From positions 62,001 to 126,000 of IMG/VR virus record IMGVR_UViG_3300032236_001859: a stretch of DNA of 64,000 nucleotides; one strand, written 5' to 3'. The notes below the pieces were generated by a model. It made no database searches. It saw only the letters and a program-made list of their open reading frames with translations, and was not told the origin of the DNA. Positions within the stretch are counted from its first letter, which is position 1. Each line of letters opens with the position of its first letter. The translations under genes and the position numbers were made by a program. Origin of the DNA: a virus. Positions 33,103 to 42,285 of this stretch are shown in pieces.

Positions 33103-33896
33103 AAATCCGGGGATTCCGCCTGAGCGATGAGTTTGTAGACCAGGGACTCAAAGATGGAGTGGGAGGTTCGCAGCGCCGTCTTCATGGGGTTCGAGAGCTC
33201 TTCAAGCAAGGCGAGCCGGGCGTATCGCAAAGGGGTGTGGCCAGGGGTTCCCTTGAACTCTTCGGGGGGTCTCGTCTTCATGGCATCAAAGACTCGTGGG
33301 TTTGATCCCTTGAGATGGATGCTGTGCAGCGATGCCACGAACTGGTAGTCGTAATAGCGCTGGACTCTCAGGTGATTCCTGAGCTCGGATCCCGTGGTCC
33401 CAAAGGAACCATCGATTTCCTCGTCATAGAAGGCCTGACGGGAACATGCCTCATCCTCACCTGCCGTCCTGGTCTGGAAGACAACGGTGAGGGAGCCACC
33501 GAAGAAGGAATACGATTTCTGGAAGCGGGGGGCACCGAGGACGTGGGCGAGGAACGCGGCCTTGTCGACTTTGTCGATCTCGGACTCCACGGGTTCCACG
33601 GGATCCACCGCTTTGACCTCGCCTTGTTTCAGAACAGTTTTGCCGTCGGCGTCCTTGGCTTCATAGCTGGATCCCTCGAGGGCCTGCTGGGCCTTGATGC
33701 GGGCCTCAGCACGCTGGACAACATCTGCGGTGGGTTCCGGTGCGGGGACAACCCTGCGGGTTCCCCCGGGAATCGTTGATGGTGCCTGTGGTGCTGCCAC
33801 GGGGACCTCAGCACCGGTTGGGGTCAGTTTGCCGGCGGCCTCGAGATCTGCGATCTCTTCAGGGGTCAGCTGATTCAATGGGATTTGGGTGGACAT
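33078..33896 (-). CDS. Tail assembly chaperone, zero-frame product, 272 aa
   Basis: ATG 33896 in a TGATG overlap with the spike gene stop. The N-terminal third is Pro/Ala/Glu-rich and probably disordered (LTPEEIADLEAAGKLTPTGA). The C-terminal two thirds are helical with many aromatic and basic residues (YYDYQFVASLHSIHLKGS), similar in character to tail assembly chaperones. Location directly before the tape measure gene, plus the overlapping -1 frame, is the classical arrangement in siphoviruses and myoviruses. The product would bind the tape measure protein before the tube assembles around it. There is no sequence motif beyond that. Confidence 0.65.
   Translation of the reverse strand: MSTQIPLNQLTPEEIADLEAAGKLTPTGAEVPVAAPQAPSTIPGGTRRVVPAPEPTADVVQRAEARIKAQQALEGSSYEAKDADGKTVLKQGEVKAVDPVEPVESEIDKVDKAAFLAHVLGAPRFQKSYSFFGGSLTVVFQTRTAGEDEACSRQAFYDEEIDGSFGTTGSELRNHLRVQRYYDYQFVASLHSIHLKGSNPRVFDAMKTRPPEEFKGTPGHTPLRYARLALLEELSNPMKTALRTSHSIFESLVYKLIAQAESPDFWEADSAT
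33098..33108 (-). other. Putative -1 frameshift site (GGATTTTTGGG)
   Basis: In the 272 aa gene the codons read GAT TTT TGG. With TTT in the P site the tRNA can slip back one base onto TTT again, entering the frame of the next gene. It is about 7 codons before the zero-frame stop, a usual position for tail chaperone frameshifts. It is not a perfect X-XXY-YYZ heptamer. Confidence 0.55.
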
Positions 33897-36202
33897 CACG
33901 GGCTCCTGACGAGTTTGCTGAGATTTGCGGCCGCCGCAGCGGGAACCACTGCACCGGGATCCGCTCCGGGTTGACTCAGAGTAGAGGTCGCTGTCTTGAT
34001 GTCAAAGTAGAGGCCCTCGGGGGACACCAGGTATTGACCTGAGTTCGCCCAGATCTCGTAACCCGGGTACGCCGCAGTCGGGGTACCACCCTTGGAGTCC
34101 ACCTTGCGCTCTTCCCAGGGTGTCCTGGTCAGGCTGCGCTGTTGCCACCTCATCTCGGGTAACGCAAAGTTGAAGTCTCCGGGGAGACCATAATCCACAC
34201 TGCGGATAAACGAGAACCCGTAGGCGTCGAGCTTCAGGGTTGTCATGGGAACATCACGGTTAATGAACTCGGCGACGACTTTGCGGGAAGGCTTCGCTGA
34301 AGTCTCGAATGCGGCCACCGCAGATTTGATTGCTGTGGTATTCGCGGTGATCTGGGTTTCCAGAGACCTCGCCGCTGCGGGGTCCTTGGAGACATCACTG
34401 ATACCATTGGCGACCACAGTCTTCCCAGTGGCCAGTTGTCCGCCTATAACCGCGTTGGAGTTGATCAGCATGCTCTTGAAGCCCACGAAGTCGCCTTGGG
34501 CCACGATATCACCGGAGACACTGAGAACGCTCTTGTCGGGGTCGACCCCCAAGGCGAGCAGGGGGCGATCGGAATCCGCGAAGACTTGGAACTGGCTGGT
34601 TACCTTGAAGGCCAGAGCAGGGGCATCCAGAATGCAGGTATCCAGAGCTCGAATCGCAACCCTGTTTTCAGAGAATACCCCGACATCTGCCTTCGCCGCA
34701 GCATAGATCCCGGATTCACTGAGGATGACGACACCACCAACGGAACCATCGAGGCCGTCACCGGCACGACACGTCGGCGCCGTACTCTTGGATTCGATGA
34801 GGACGCCTTCTTCGCCGCCATCATTGCCACCTAGGATGCTGAGTTGGCGTTCTGCCTTGAGATCCAGGCGCCCCGTGTTCGCTACAACCTGGACGTGCTC
34901 GTAGCCCTTGATGACGACATTCTTCGAGGCATAGGTGAGCTTGGAGCCCCCGCAGAGCTCGATGATGTCACCAGGAGCACTGAGGACGATGTTGGGGCCC
35001 GCGGCCATGATCTGGGCACCATGGGCGTTCTCGATGACCACGTTGCCGTCGGGAAGCAAGGCAACCACTGATCTGCCCACGTAGAACTTCTTTGTCTTCT
35101 CGGGACCCACGGCGATCTCAACTGTTGCGGGGAGGTCTCCCCACATCTTGCCAGTGGGGACCACGAGTTGGGATTCCGGGGGTAGCCTGTCCTGAGTCCA
35201 CCTCTGTTTCACGGTATCTACTGCATTCCTGGCTCGGTAAGATGTCACGCTATCAATGATGTCGAAGACGCTCTGTGCCGAGGTCACCGCGGCAACGATA
35301 CCGGCGAAACTCAGGGGATCCCTTGGAGACTTCAGGGACGCCGCGAGTTCCTTGCCTAATTCAGTGGGATCACTTGGTGTGATCTCCTCGGGGACATCGA
35401 GATCGATGCGGCGTTCCAGGATGACACCGCCGGCCGCCGAGATAACCCTGACCCCGTTTTCATCTACGTGGTCTGACCACAGCGCACGCCGTGGGGTCTC
35501 GCGTTGACCCGGGCCGGCACCATAGAGGTGTGATCCCAGATGCCCTGGACCCGCTTGTTCAATGAGTCTTGGTAGTGCATCGGTATCCACGGCTTCAGCG
35601 GGGGTCCAGAATCGCTTCGAGGTTTTCTCAGCGAAGGCACCTATGTAAGTATCTGCGCTTTGCGACATCAGGGTGTCGTGTTCCCACTGCATTGCCCGAA
35701 GTCTTCCAAGTTGGGTATCCGTGAAGAATGACAGCTCGGCCATGGGGCCGGCGCCCAACCAGGACCGGAAGTGTTCAACACCAATGCCAGCACCAAAGTA
35801 TGACGACTTTGCCCATTCCCCGGGAACAAGGTCTATGATGCCGTCGTTTCGGGATTCACGGAGCCCACGTAGAATCTTACCCTGGAGGAGCTGCTTGGAT
35901 AAACTGCCCTCCCAGTACCCGGAGACCGGAGTCTGTAAGATGGATCTCGGGAGGTAGAGATCAACGCTGGGATCCGTATGGATTTGATCCACACATATGA
36001 TGCGCGAGGGGTTGTCCCCGACTGCCAAGGCGAAGAGGACCAGGGTACCCACGGCGAGACCACCGGATCCCCGGACCCCAGTGGTCCCCGAACCATCTCC
36101 GAACCAGGTGGCCATAACCGTGCAGTAGGGTCCGGCGAGGCGATAATAGTTGGTGCCCGCGTAGGCTTCGATGACACGACCGGGGTAAACGTCGAATGGC
36201 AT
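33896..36202 (-). CDS. Baseplate spike protein (gpV/gp5-like) with beta-helical needle
   Basis: The preferred start is ATG 36202 (AGGA 8 bases upstream), giving 768 aa; the frame is open to a TTG at 36232 inside a terminator stem. The N-terminal part (FDVYPGRVIEAYAGTNYYRL ... GTLVLFALAVGDN) fits an OB-fold like gpV/gp5. The central and C-terminal parts contain long runs of short strands with G/N/D turns (for example APGDIIELCGGSKLTYASKN and KNVVIKGYEHVQVVANTGRL). Such runs are expected for a triple-stranded beta-helix that forms the membrane-piercing needle. A later segment with SGDIVAQGDFVGFKSML is also helix-like. No lysozyme domain is apparent. Confidence 0.7.
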   Translation of the reverse strand: MPFDVYPGRVIEAYAGTNYYRLAGPYCTVMATWFGDGSGTTGVRGSGGLAVGTLVLFALAVGDNPSRIICVDQIHTDPSVDLYLPRSILQTPVSGYWEGSLSKQLLQGKILRGLRESRNDGIIDLVPGEWAKSSYFGAGIGVEHFRSWLGAGPMAELSFFTDTQLGRLRAMQWEHDTLMSQSADTYIGAFAEKTSKRFWTPAEAVDTDALPRLIEQAGPGHLGSHLYGAGPGQRETPRRALWSDHVDENGVRVISAAGGVILERRIDLDVPEEITPSDPTELGKELAASLKSPRDPLSFAGIVAAVTSAQSVFDIIDSVTSYRARNAVDTVKQRWTQDRLPPESQLVVPTGKMWGDLPATVEIAVGPEKTKKFYVGRSVVALLPDGNVVIENAHGAQIMAAGPNIVLSAPGDIIELCGGSKLTYASKNVVIKGYEHVQVVANTGRLDLKAERQLSILGGNDGGEEGVLIESKSTAPTCRAGDGLDGSVGGVVILSESGIYAAAKADVGVFSENRVAIRALDTCILDAPALAFKVTSQFQVFADSDRPLLALGVDPDKSVLSVSGDIVAQGDFVGFKSMLINSNAVIGGQLATGKTVVANGISDVSKDPAAARSLETQITANTTAIKSAVAAFETSAKPSRKVVAEFINRDVPMTTLKLDAYGFSFIRSVDYGLPGDFNFALPEMRWQQRSLTRTPWEERKVDSKGGTPTAAYPGYEIWANSGQYLVSPEGLYFDIKTATSTLSQPGADPGAVVPAAAAANLSKLVRSP

Positions 36203-36228
36203 GGCGGGGATCCTATCTGGGGTGGTGC

Positions 36229-36264
36229 TCAAACAAAGACCCCGGCCTCGACGAGACCGGGGTC
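36229..36264 (-). terminator. Intrinsic terminator after tail tube gene (minus strand)
   Basis: GACCCCGG pairs with CCGGGGTC (36238-36245 / 36257-36264) and TTTGTTTG follows on the minus strand. It stands between the tube gene and the spike gene. If it works only partly, it would make tube and sheath mRNA more abundant than that of downstream genes, as their stoichiometry demands. Confidence 0.75.
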
Positions 36265-36289
36265 ACAACAATCCAATTCCCACGATGCA

Positions 36290-36796
36290 CTAGGACTTAT
36301 TACGACGCAGAGATGTGAACATCATGGCCAACGATGAATTGATAACGAACTGTTGGGCATCGGCACCAAAACTGATTCCAGTGGAGATCGCACCCCACAG
36401 GGTAAGCGAGAGCACCGGCGGCGTGTTACCGCTACCCTTGTTCCAACCCACGCATTCCGAGCGTTCATTGGCAGTCAAGGTGAGACCACGGTTGTTCAGG
36501 GTGCAGAGGTCAGCGAGGACTTCGACGAGTTCATCGACGAGGCCCTGGGGGCCGACGATGCGTGCCAAGGTGCCCTGGCCTTCGGTGCGACCTTCGATGT
36601 AATACTGCTTCTGGGTGCCCAGCGCCCAGAATCGAGTGATCTGGCGTTGGTAGTTGAGTTGCAGGTTCTGGACCAAGGCGCCCTCGAAGTTGACTTCAGT
36701 GCCGGCGCCATTCTGACCAGAGATGGCCATCGTGAACTTATTGCCTTTGAAGACCCCACCGAGACCACTATCGATTCCAAAGATGTCGCCAGCCAT
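36290..36796 (-). CDS. Tail tube protein
   Basis: The 168 aa size, single beta-barrel pattern and position right after the sheath gene are those of contractile tail tube proteins. The sequence alternates strands and turns (NKFTMAISGQNGAGTEVNFE, LVQNLQLNYQRQITRFWALG). An internal helix with LVDELVEVLADLCTLNNRGL fits the single alpha helix packed on the barrel in the Hcp/gp19 fold. ATG 36796 has AAAAGGAA upstream. The tube is made in many copies, consistent with the terminator just downstream. Confidence 0.75.
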   Translation of the reverse strand: MAGDIFGIDSGLGGVFKGNKFTMAISGQNGAGTEVNFEGALVQNLQLNYQRQITRFWALGTQKQYYIEGRTEGQGTLARIVGPQGLVDELVEVLADLCTLNNRGLTLTANERSECVGWNKGSGNTPPVLSLTLWGAISTGISFGADAQQFVINSSLAMMFTSLRRNKS

Positions 36797-36825
36797 GATT
36801 GATTCCTTTTTGGGTTAAACTGGGT

Positions 36826-39516
36826 TCAGACCACGAGATCCATTTCACCATTGTTCAACGGGATCGGGATCGTGGCATTGATGCGGACGACGACGCGATC
36901 GAGGAGAACGGCGTGAGGGCGGATGTATTGAATCTCGGCATCAGTGAGCTGACCACCGAGTTCGTCAGTAGCCGTGTCGGTGACGAGATGTTCGATACCA
37001 CGATTGATCGAGGTCTCGATGAGCTTCAGTGCACTGGGGACCACGTTGGCCTTGCCAATGTACCGGCCGAGTAGACTCAGGAAGTAGTACGAGATCGAGT
37101 CCACGTTGACGGTTGCGGAGTCTTCAGCCTTCTTGGTATCCGAGAGATCAGTGGTGAGCTGCTTGCGGATGAAGGCGACGCCATCGGGGGTCTGGGTGAC
37201 AATGTAGACCCCGTAATTGGCGATGCGATCAAGCTGGTTGGCAAAGGTGACCGTGGACTCACTGAAGTCATCCCAGTCGGTGACTTCGGCGTTGGTGAGG
37301 CCTTGGTGGGGCAGCGAGGCCCCACGGTATGCGGCGAGACCAGCGGCGAGGAAGTAGTTGGCGACTTTGACACCACCGCGACCGGGGTTCGGGGGGAACA
37401 CAACGGTGACGCGACGGTTGGCGTGGTGAGCGGCGCGGCGACCATAGTCGTCGGCTTGTTCATCCACGGTCATGGGATGCCAGATCTCGTAGAGCGAGGG
37501 GACGCCGGATGGGGTCGTCGCGGATTCCACGAGGTTGATGTCTTCTTCGGAAACCACGGAGTCGACTGTGAAGGTCGAGTAAGTGGTGCCACCGAAACCA
37601 TCACTGGTGTACTTGGCACGGACGATGTCACCGGGGATGATACCCTTGGTGATGAACTGGCCATCGACGTCGTGGAGACGGTTGTATTGGGTGCCACCCA
37701 GGGGATCCGTGATCGTGGCGAAACTCTGGGTTTGATCAGGACCACCGATGATGGCCTTCTCGGTCACCAGGGCTTTGCCGTACATCGCGGTGGCCCAGCG
37801 GCCAGCGGTTGCTGTGCTACGACGGTTGATCTCGGCATCCACGGCAGCGTGAACACTTTCATCATGGGTCTGGGGAACGATACGATAGAAGTCGTCACGA
37901 TCCTTGAGGGTAGCCAAGGCAGCCTGATACCCGGCGAGGTCATCGGATGCAATGGGGAGAACTTTGACAACCATTCCAGAGGCCATGGCGAGGGCACGGC
38001 GGACACCGTAGCCGAGGACACCGTCGACGAGGTCCGCACCGACCAGAGATTGGGCAGTGGATTCATCGGCGACATCATGGGTCTTGTTCGCGATTGCCGT
38101 GTTCAAGGCGCGGGTGTCGATAACGGCGTCACCGGCGACAACACTCAGGGCCAGGGCACCGCCGCGTTGATGCGTGGTGGTAATCCCGGCTTGGAGCGTC
38201 AGCGCAGTGGCCGAGGTCACCCAGTTCTTGTTCGGGGGACTCGACAACCGATTCGCGGGGATCTCGAGATCTCCGATAATGGCGAGTTCGACTTGGAGGT
38301 CGACACCACGGAAAGCAGTGGGCAGCGTGTTGGCCAAGATGAGTTCGTTGACATCACCAATGGCTACTGCGGTGGCATCCAGGGTCCATTGATCCCCGGC
38401 GACCAAGACGGCGTTGCCAGCACTGAATGTGAAGCTGACACCTTTGGTACCAATGGGAACCGCGGTGGCCCCGACGACAACGGGAACCCCGGCGTCAGTG
38501 GCATCCGTGGTGGACACCGTGATTTCGGGACGGTTGGCGGCAGCGGGGTCAGTCCATTTGCCACCACGGGTTACGGTGACCACGTAAGTGGTACTCGTTG
38601 CCCCGGAGTAGGAGCCCGCAGGGGTAATCGTGGGGGAGGTGTAGGCCTGGGTGATCGCCCAGCTCCAGGAGTTTCCAGTTTTGAAGTCGTCAGTGAAGTC
38701 ACCGGGGGTGGAACCATCAGCGGTGAACACGATGGAGGCGCCACGGGAACCAATCGGGGTCGAGACCCCGTAAGTGATGCCAGTGATGATTTGTTCGGGG
38801 TCTGTTCCACTCAGGGAGGTCACCCGGAGGCGAACATTAGCGAGCAGATTACTTTCAGAGCCCACGAGGACTTCGATGAGATAGGTCTCGTGCATGGCGC
38901 GGGCACCCTGGCCGGCGTAATTCACTGCCGAGGGGGTCGCGACGACCACTGAGGTGTTGCCCGCATGCGGGGTCAGCGTGGATGCCGCACCTTGGGTGGC
39001 CACGTTGGAGCCCCCAACAGCGACGATACCGGGTCCACCGACACCGGGGATCGGGGTGTTGGGATCCACGGATCCATCGAAGCCCACGATTGAGGTCACG
39101 AAGGCGGCGGAGCCATTGTTGACGCGGACCCAGTCACCGACAACGGGATCAAATGGGATTTCAGCGGCGCGAGAGAACAAACCGTTGTTGACCCAGTTGA
39201 AGGTGCCAACACTGGCTTTCAAGCGATTCGCCTTGCCAGCCACGGTACCAATGTTTTCCGAGGCTGGGATCAGACTATAACGCTGAGCCGCATTTCGGAG
39301 TTCAACACTGGTGTAGGCTTGATCAACGATATCACCAGCCTGCTTATTCGGCCAAGGAAACGCGACCTGGCTTCCAGCATAGGCGCCCAGGGCAACCGCG
39401 AGCTGGACTCGATACGCGGGTCCGAGGACCAAGGCGCGGAGTTGGCGAGTCGTCGCCGAAGCAGACGCCGTGAAGAGCTGATTGATCGCCCACTGCGGCA
39501 AGATTTGATCGACCAT
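36826..39516 (-). CDS. Tail sheath protein
   Basis: 896 aa with the layout of phage tail sheaths: a short N-terminal arm, large insertion domains of variable beta sequence in the middle, and a conserved C-terminal core. The C-terminal third contains GVKVANYFLAAGLAAYRGAS, LDRIANYGVYIVTQTPDGV-type strands, and NVDSISYYFLSLLGRYIGKA. It ends HAVLLDRVVVRINATIPIPL, typical of the sheath domain that contacts the tube. This shows the phage is a myovirus. ATG 39516 is embedded in a TAATG overlap with the previous gene. Confidence 0.85.
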   Translation of the reverse strand: MVDQILPQWAINQLFTASASATTRQLRALVLGPAYRVQLAVALGAYAGSQVAFPWPNKQAGDIVDQAYTSVELRNAAQRYSLIPASENIGTVAGKANRLKASVGTFNWVNNGLFSRAAEIPFDPVVGDWVRVNNGSAAFVTSIVGFDGSVDPNTPIPGVGGPGIVAVGGSNVATQGAASTLTPHAGNTSVVVATPSAVNYAGQGARAMHETYLIEVLVGSESNLLANVRLRVTSLSGTDPEQIITGITYGVSTPIGSRGASIVFTADGSTPGDFTDDFKTGNSWSWAITQAYTSPTITPAGSYSGATSTTYVVTVTRGGKWTDPAAANRPEITVSTTDATDAGVPVVVGATAVPIGTKGVSFTFSAGNAVLVAGDQWTLDATAVAIGDVNELILANTLPTAFRGVDLQVELAIIGDLEIPANRLSSPPNKNWVTSATALTLQAGITTTHQRGGALALSVVAGDAVIDTRALNTAIANKTHDVADESTAQSLVGADLVDGVLGYGVRRALAMASGMVVKVLPIASDDLAGYQAALATLKDRDDFYRIVPQTHDESVHAAVDAEINRRSTATAGRWATAMYGKALVTEKAIIGGPDQTQSFATITDPLGGTQYNRLHDVDGQFITKGIIPGDIVRAKYTSDGFGGTTYSTFTVDSVVSEEDINLVESATTPSGVPSLYEIWHPMTVDEQADDYGRRAAHHANRRVTVVFPPNPGRGGVKVANYFLAAGLAAYRGASLPHQGLTNAEVTDWDDFSESTVTFANQLDRIANYGVYIVTQTPDGVAFIRKQLTTDLSDTKKAEDSATVNVDSISYYFLSLLGRYIGKANVVPSALKLIETSINRGIEHLVTDTATDELGGQLTDAEIQYIRPHAVLLDRVVVRINATIPIPLNNGEMDLVV

Positions 39517-40295
39517 TACTGGACTCCTTGTGGTGATGTACCCAGGGTAAAGGCTTTGAGACGGGGCGCTAGAGCCTGGAGGGTCCAGGCATATTCGTAG
39601 ACGTATTTGAGGTCAACTGCGATGCCGACCTGAGAAGCCGTATCATTTAAGGCACCTTCTTCGCCCATTCCGGTGACCGCGAAGTCATGGAAGGGAAGGC
39701 TATCGCGAATCGCAGGAGACATGAACGAAAGGAAATCGAAGACTTCTTGGGCGAGATCCTCGGCTTCGCCACCGACATCGGCGATGCAGAAGATACGATG
39801 GGCACCCGTGATGAACCTGCTGTGCTGCGTGATCCCCTGCATTTGTTCCGTGCTGTGATCCAGGCTGCGGCTCTGGGTGAGGTCATCCATGCTATGTCTC
39901 GTGGATTCCAGGGCGAGACGCTTGACGACCAACGCAGGATACTGCCCGGATCCCGAGGGATCAAAAATCACGGATTTCACGATACGAATCTTGGATTCAG
40001 CAACCTTCTCGGAATACACGAATTGACGGAGATTGGGAGTAAGGATCAGGCTGGGATCTGAAAAGTGGTCCTTGAGGAACCGCATGATCAACCCAGTCAT
40101 TGTGCGTGGAGTCAGCCCTACCGCACATAGATTCCGGACCTTGTCGAGGTTGTGACGCCAGATCCAGCCACCACCAGGATTATCCGGTACAGTACCCGCC
40201 TCTATCGCACTGGAGGGCGTATCGATTTGCTCACCAAACCCTGTCATCGGGGGTAAGCAGCTCTCATTGCCGGTTTGTGCGTTGCTGGCAGTCAT
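39516..40295 (-). CDS. Tail terminator/neck protein, 259 aa
   Basis: ATG 40295 overlaps the small gene stop (ATGA). The product is alpha/beta, with a helical N-terminus (RHNLDKVRNLCAVGLTPRTM), strands around FVYSEKVAESKIRIVKSVIF, and a C-terminal MGEEGALNDTASQVGIAVDL strand region. Position just before the sheath matches tail terminator or tail completion proteins (T4 gp3/gp15 type), which stop tube growth and join it to the neck. No diagnostic motif. Confidence 0.5.
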   Translation of the reverse strand: MTASNAQTGNESCLPPMTGFGEQIDTPSSAIEAGTVPDNPGGGWIWRHNLDKVRNLCAVGLTPRTMTGLIMRFLKDHFSDPSLILTPNLRQFVYSEKVAESKIRIVKSVIFDPSGSGQYPALVVKRLALESTRHSMDDLTQSRSLDHSTEQMQGITQHSRFITGAHRIFCIADVGGEAEDLAQEVFDFLSFMSPAIRDSLPFHDFAVTGMGEEGALNDTASQVGIAVDLKYVYEYAWTLQALAPRLKAFTLGTSPQGVQ

Positions 40296-40477
40296 GTGAG
40301 TTTGAGTACCGATCGAATCGGGAGGCGTGACATCGTGGCCGTGCAGATCTTCTCGATCCCTTTGGACTCAGCAACACCCCTGGAGTCTCCAGGCTGGAGA
40401 CTATTCAGATCCAGGGTCTGGGGTGCCGGGATCGCGGCGAGCCCACGTGGCTTACGAATTATTGGCTTGGGAGGCAT
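40292..40477 (-). CDS. Small basic protein, 61 aa
   Basis: ATG 40477 (MPPKPIIRKPRGLAAIPAPQ) is preferred; the frame is open to 40558 but upstream residues come from an antisense-free overlap with the larger gene and lack a start signal. It is coupled on the 3' side to the 259 aa gene through ATGA. Pro/Arg/Lys-rich N-terminus, then LDLNSLQPGDSRGVAESKG. The first 26 bases overlap the end of the 313 aa gene. A small neck-module peptide of unknown function, moderately supported. Confidence 0.5.
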   Translation of the reverse strand: MPPKPIIRKPRGLAAIPAPQTLDLNSLQPGDSRGVAESKGIEKICTATMSRLPIRSVLKLT

Positions 40478-41393
40478 ACGTGCTCTGGTTTGGCAACGGA
40501 ATCTTGTAGGCGACATGGGTTGTCGGGAGTTCGAGTAACCGGAGCCCCAAGATGACATCGACGCCGCGATGTCTGGCCAGCTTCTCGATGTCGCCCTGAA
40601 TCATGTACCGGGTATCCCCGACTGTGCTCGCCCAGATATCCGCGGCTTCTGGAGCCGGGTGGGCCAGGCATCTCACGGATTCGATGACCACGGTGCGGGT
40701 CTCCCCGGTCTCCGCGATCTTGACTGCACGGAGTCCAGGCTGCTGGATCACCCAATACTCCAGGGGATCATAGAACCCCTTGGTAACCCCGGTGCCCAAG
40801 CAGATCGGGCAATTGGAATCCGTGGCCGTCGCCGAGTTCTTGTCGAGGCAGCGCGGGCAGGGGTCTCCGAATTGGCGGGCCTTGATCAGCCAGCCCTTGG
40901 TACCTGCACCACGTGCTCTGGCCTGACCATTGCGGACCCCTTGGATCAAGAGTTCCTTGCGAACGATTTCGCGAACTAGACGCCAGTCATTGTGATTCCA
41001 GATGACATCAAAACTTACGGGGTGCCCCCAGTAGATGACCCCGTTGCCATCGGTGATCTTGAGACGGTAGTACATACTGCGCTCATGCGGCCGCAGCAGT
41101 GGTCTGTTGTCGTACAACCATGGGCGATCCACGATTTCCGAGATCTTCTCCCAGTTGTCATCATTGATGGCGCGCCCCCGGTAGAGCTCGAACTTGTAGG
41201 GGCCAGGCTCCACGAAATCAGGCTTCATCGCCCAGGACACCTTAATAGATTTGTCCACGGCGAGATGATAGCACCCCTCGACCACCATTCGTTTAATGGG
41301 GTCAAACAATGAATCCGTGTTCTTTGGTGGTAGCGCACCAAAGGAAACCCCGGATCCCGGGTAATTGACGACATCAGGTGTGGAGTTCGCCAT
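40452..41393 (-). CDS. Neck/connector protein with zinc-knuckle pair, 313 aa
   Basis: ATG 41393. The N-terminal half is alpha/beta, with ISEIVDRPWLYDNRPLLRPH and a helix VREIVRKELLIQGVRNGQAR. About residue 180 CPRCLDKNSATATDSNCPIC is followed by LGTG, a CxxC...CxxC zinc ribbon. Similar ribbons occur in phage neck or head-completion proteins downstream of capsid genes. The C-terminal part is beta-rich (GDTRYMIQGDIEKLARHRGV). With the following two genes it forms the neck module between head and tail genes. Confidence 0.6.
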   Translation of the reverse strand: MANSTPDVVNYPGSGVSFGALPPKNTDSLFDPIKRMVVEGCYHLAVDKSIKVSWAMKPDFVEPGPYKFELYRGRAINDDNWEKISEIVDRPWLYDNRPLLRPHERSMYYRLKITDGNGVIYWGHPVSFDVIWNHNDWRLVREIVRKELLIQGVRNGQARARGAGTKGWLIKARQFGDPCPRCLDKNSATATDSNCPICLGTGVTKGFYDPLEYWVIQQPGLRAVKIAETGETRTVVIESVRCLAHPAPEAADIWASTVGDTRYMIQGDIEKLARHRGVDVILGLRLLELPTTHVAYKIPLPNQSTYASQANNS

Positions 41394-41394
41394 G

Positions 41395-42282
41395 TTATAG
41401 GTAGTAGTTGGTGGACCAGGCCCGGTTCATGTTTTGACGCCGCTTCTCCATCTTGAACCACTCATCGAACTCTTTGAAATCATCGTTGGCGATCTGGAGG
41501 TACTCAGCTGCTTTGTTCTGGTCATCAATTGTTATACCCCCGGCTTGGTAGGCCAGCCGGTTTCGGGCGTAACGCTTCGCAGCCATGCGCAGGAGCTCAA
41601 TGCAGGTGCCCTTGAGCCACCAGTACCGGAAGGGGAAGTTGAAATAGGAGTAGGTGTCCACTGGGGGTGGCGTGTTATTCCAGCGGTCGACAACCCATCG
41701 AATCGCCATGGCGATCTCGGTATCATCGAACTCAAAGGAATCGAGAAGGTTGACTTCGCCTTGAGTGGAGTCCCCAAGCGCAGCCCGGATCTCAGCCAAG
41801 GTAATCATTCCCCTGGCCTGGAATGGGCTCAGCAGATTCGGCTCAATGGCGAGGTAGGCGGGATAGGCGTCGACTTGGTAACCGCCATGAACAAACCGGG
41901 AGATCTGTGCCTTGTAGATCCCGGGGCAGAAGTCCTGGCCGGCTTCGAGCTTGAACTCGACGACTCCCTTGCAGTCCTGGCATTCCTTGCTGTCCGGGAT
42001 GAGTTCACCGAGGACATCGAGGAGAAGCCGGTTGCTTTGTTCACCGGGGACCTCGTCGAGGACAAGGAGTCGAATCGCCACGGTCCCCGCGGCCACCTCG
42101 GTTTGATAACCAAACTGAGGTTTCGCCGCTGGGATATTTTCGGGTTCCTTGGCGAGGTCGACAGGTCTGCCTTCCTCATCAACGATGCGGACGACGACTT
42201 GCTTGCGGCTTCCGTTCAACCATCGAATGGTCTTCCAGGTCTCCGCTTTGGATGATGGCCTGATCTCGACGGGATCGATCAT
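41395..42282 (-). CDS. Neck-module protein, 295 aa
   Basis: ATG 42282 lies three bases after the previous stop. The N-terminal half is beta-rich (VVVRIVDEEGRPVDLAKEPE and GTVAIRLLVLDEVPGEQSNR). CQDCKG (about residue 99) is a lone CxxC. The C-terminal half is helical and aromatic (YFNFPFRYWWLKGTCIELLR, then MEKRRQNMNRAWSTNYYL at the end). The helical half with its aromatic cluster resembles connector/adaptor folds, but no family can be named. The position next to the zinc-ribbon neck protein supports a head-tail joining role. Confidence 0.55.
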   Translation of the reverse strand: MIDPVEIRPSSKAETWKTIRWLNGSRKQVVVRIVDEEGRPVDLAKEPENIPAAKPQFGYQTEVAAGTVAIRLLVLDEVPGEQSNRLLLDVLGELIPDSKECQDCKGVVEFKLEAGQDFCPGIYKAQISRFVHGGYQVDAYPAYLAIEPNLLSPFQARGMITLAEIRAALGDSTQGEVNLLDSFEFDDTEIAMAIRWVVDRWNNTPPPVDTYSYFNFPFRYWWLKGTCIELLRMAAKRYARNRLAYQAGGITIDDQNKAAEYLQIANDDFKEFDEWFKMEKRRQNMNRAWSTNYYL

Positions 42283-42285
42283 GGT

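Noticed and set aside
37303-38952. Plus-strand frame of 549 codons opposite the tail sheath gene
   Set aside because: Gly/Asp-rich composition is typical of the antisense of a GC-biased gene; the sheath gene is certain.
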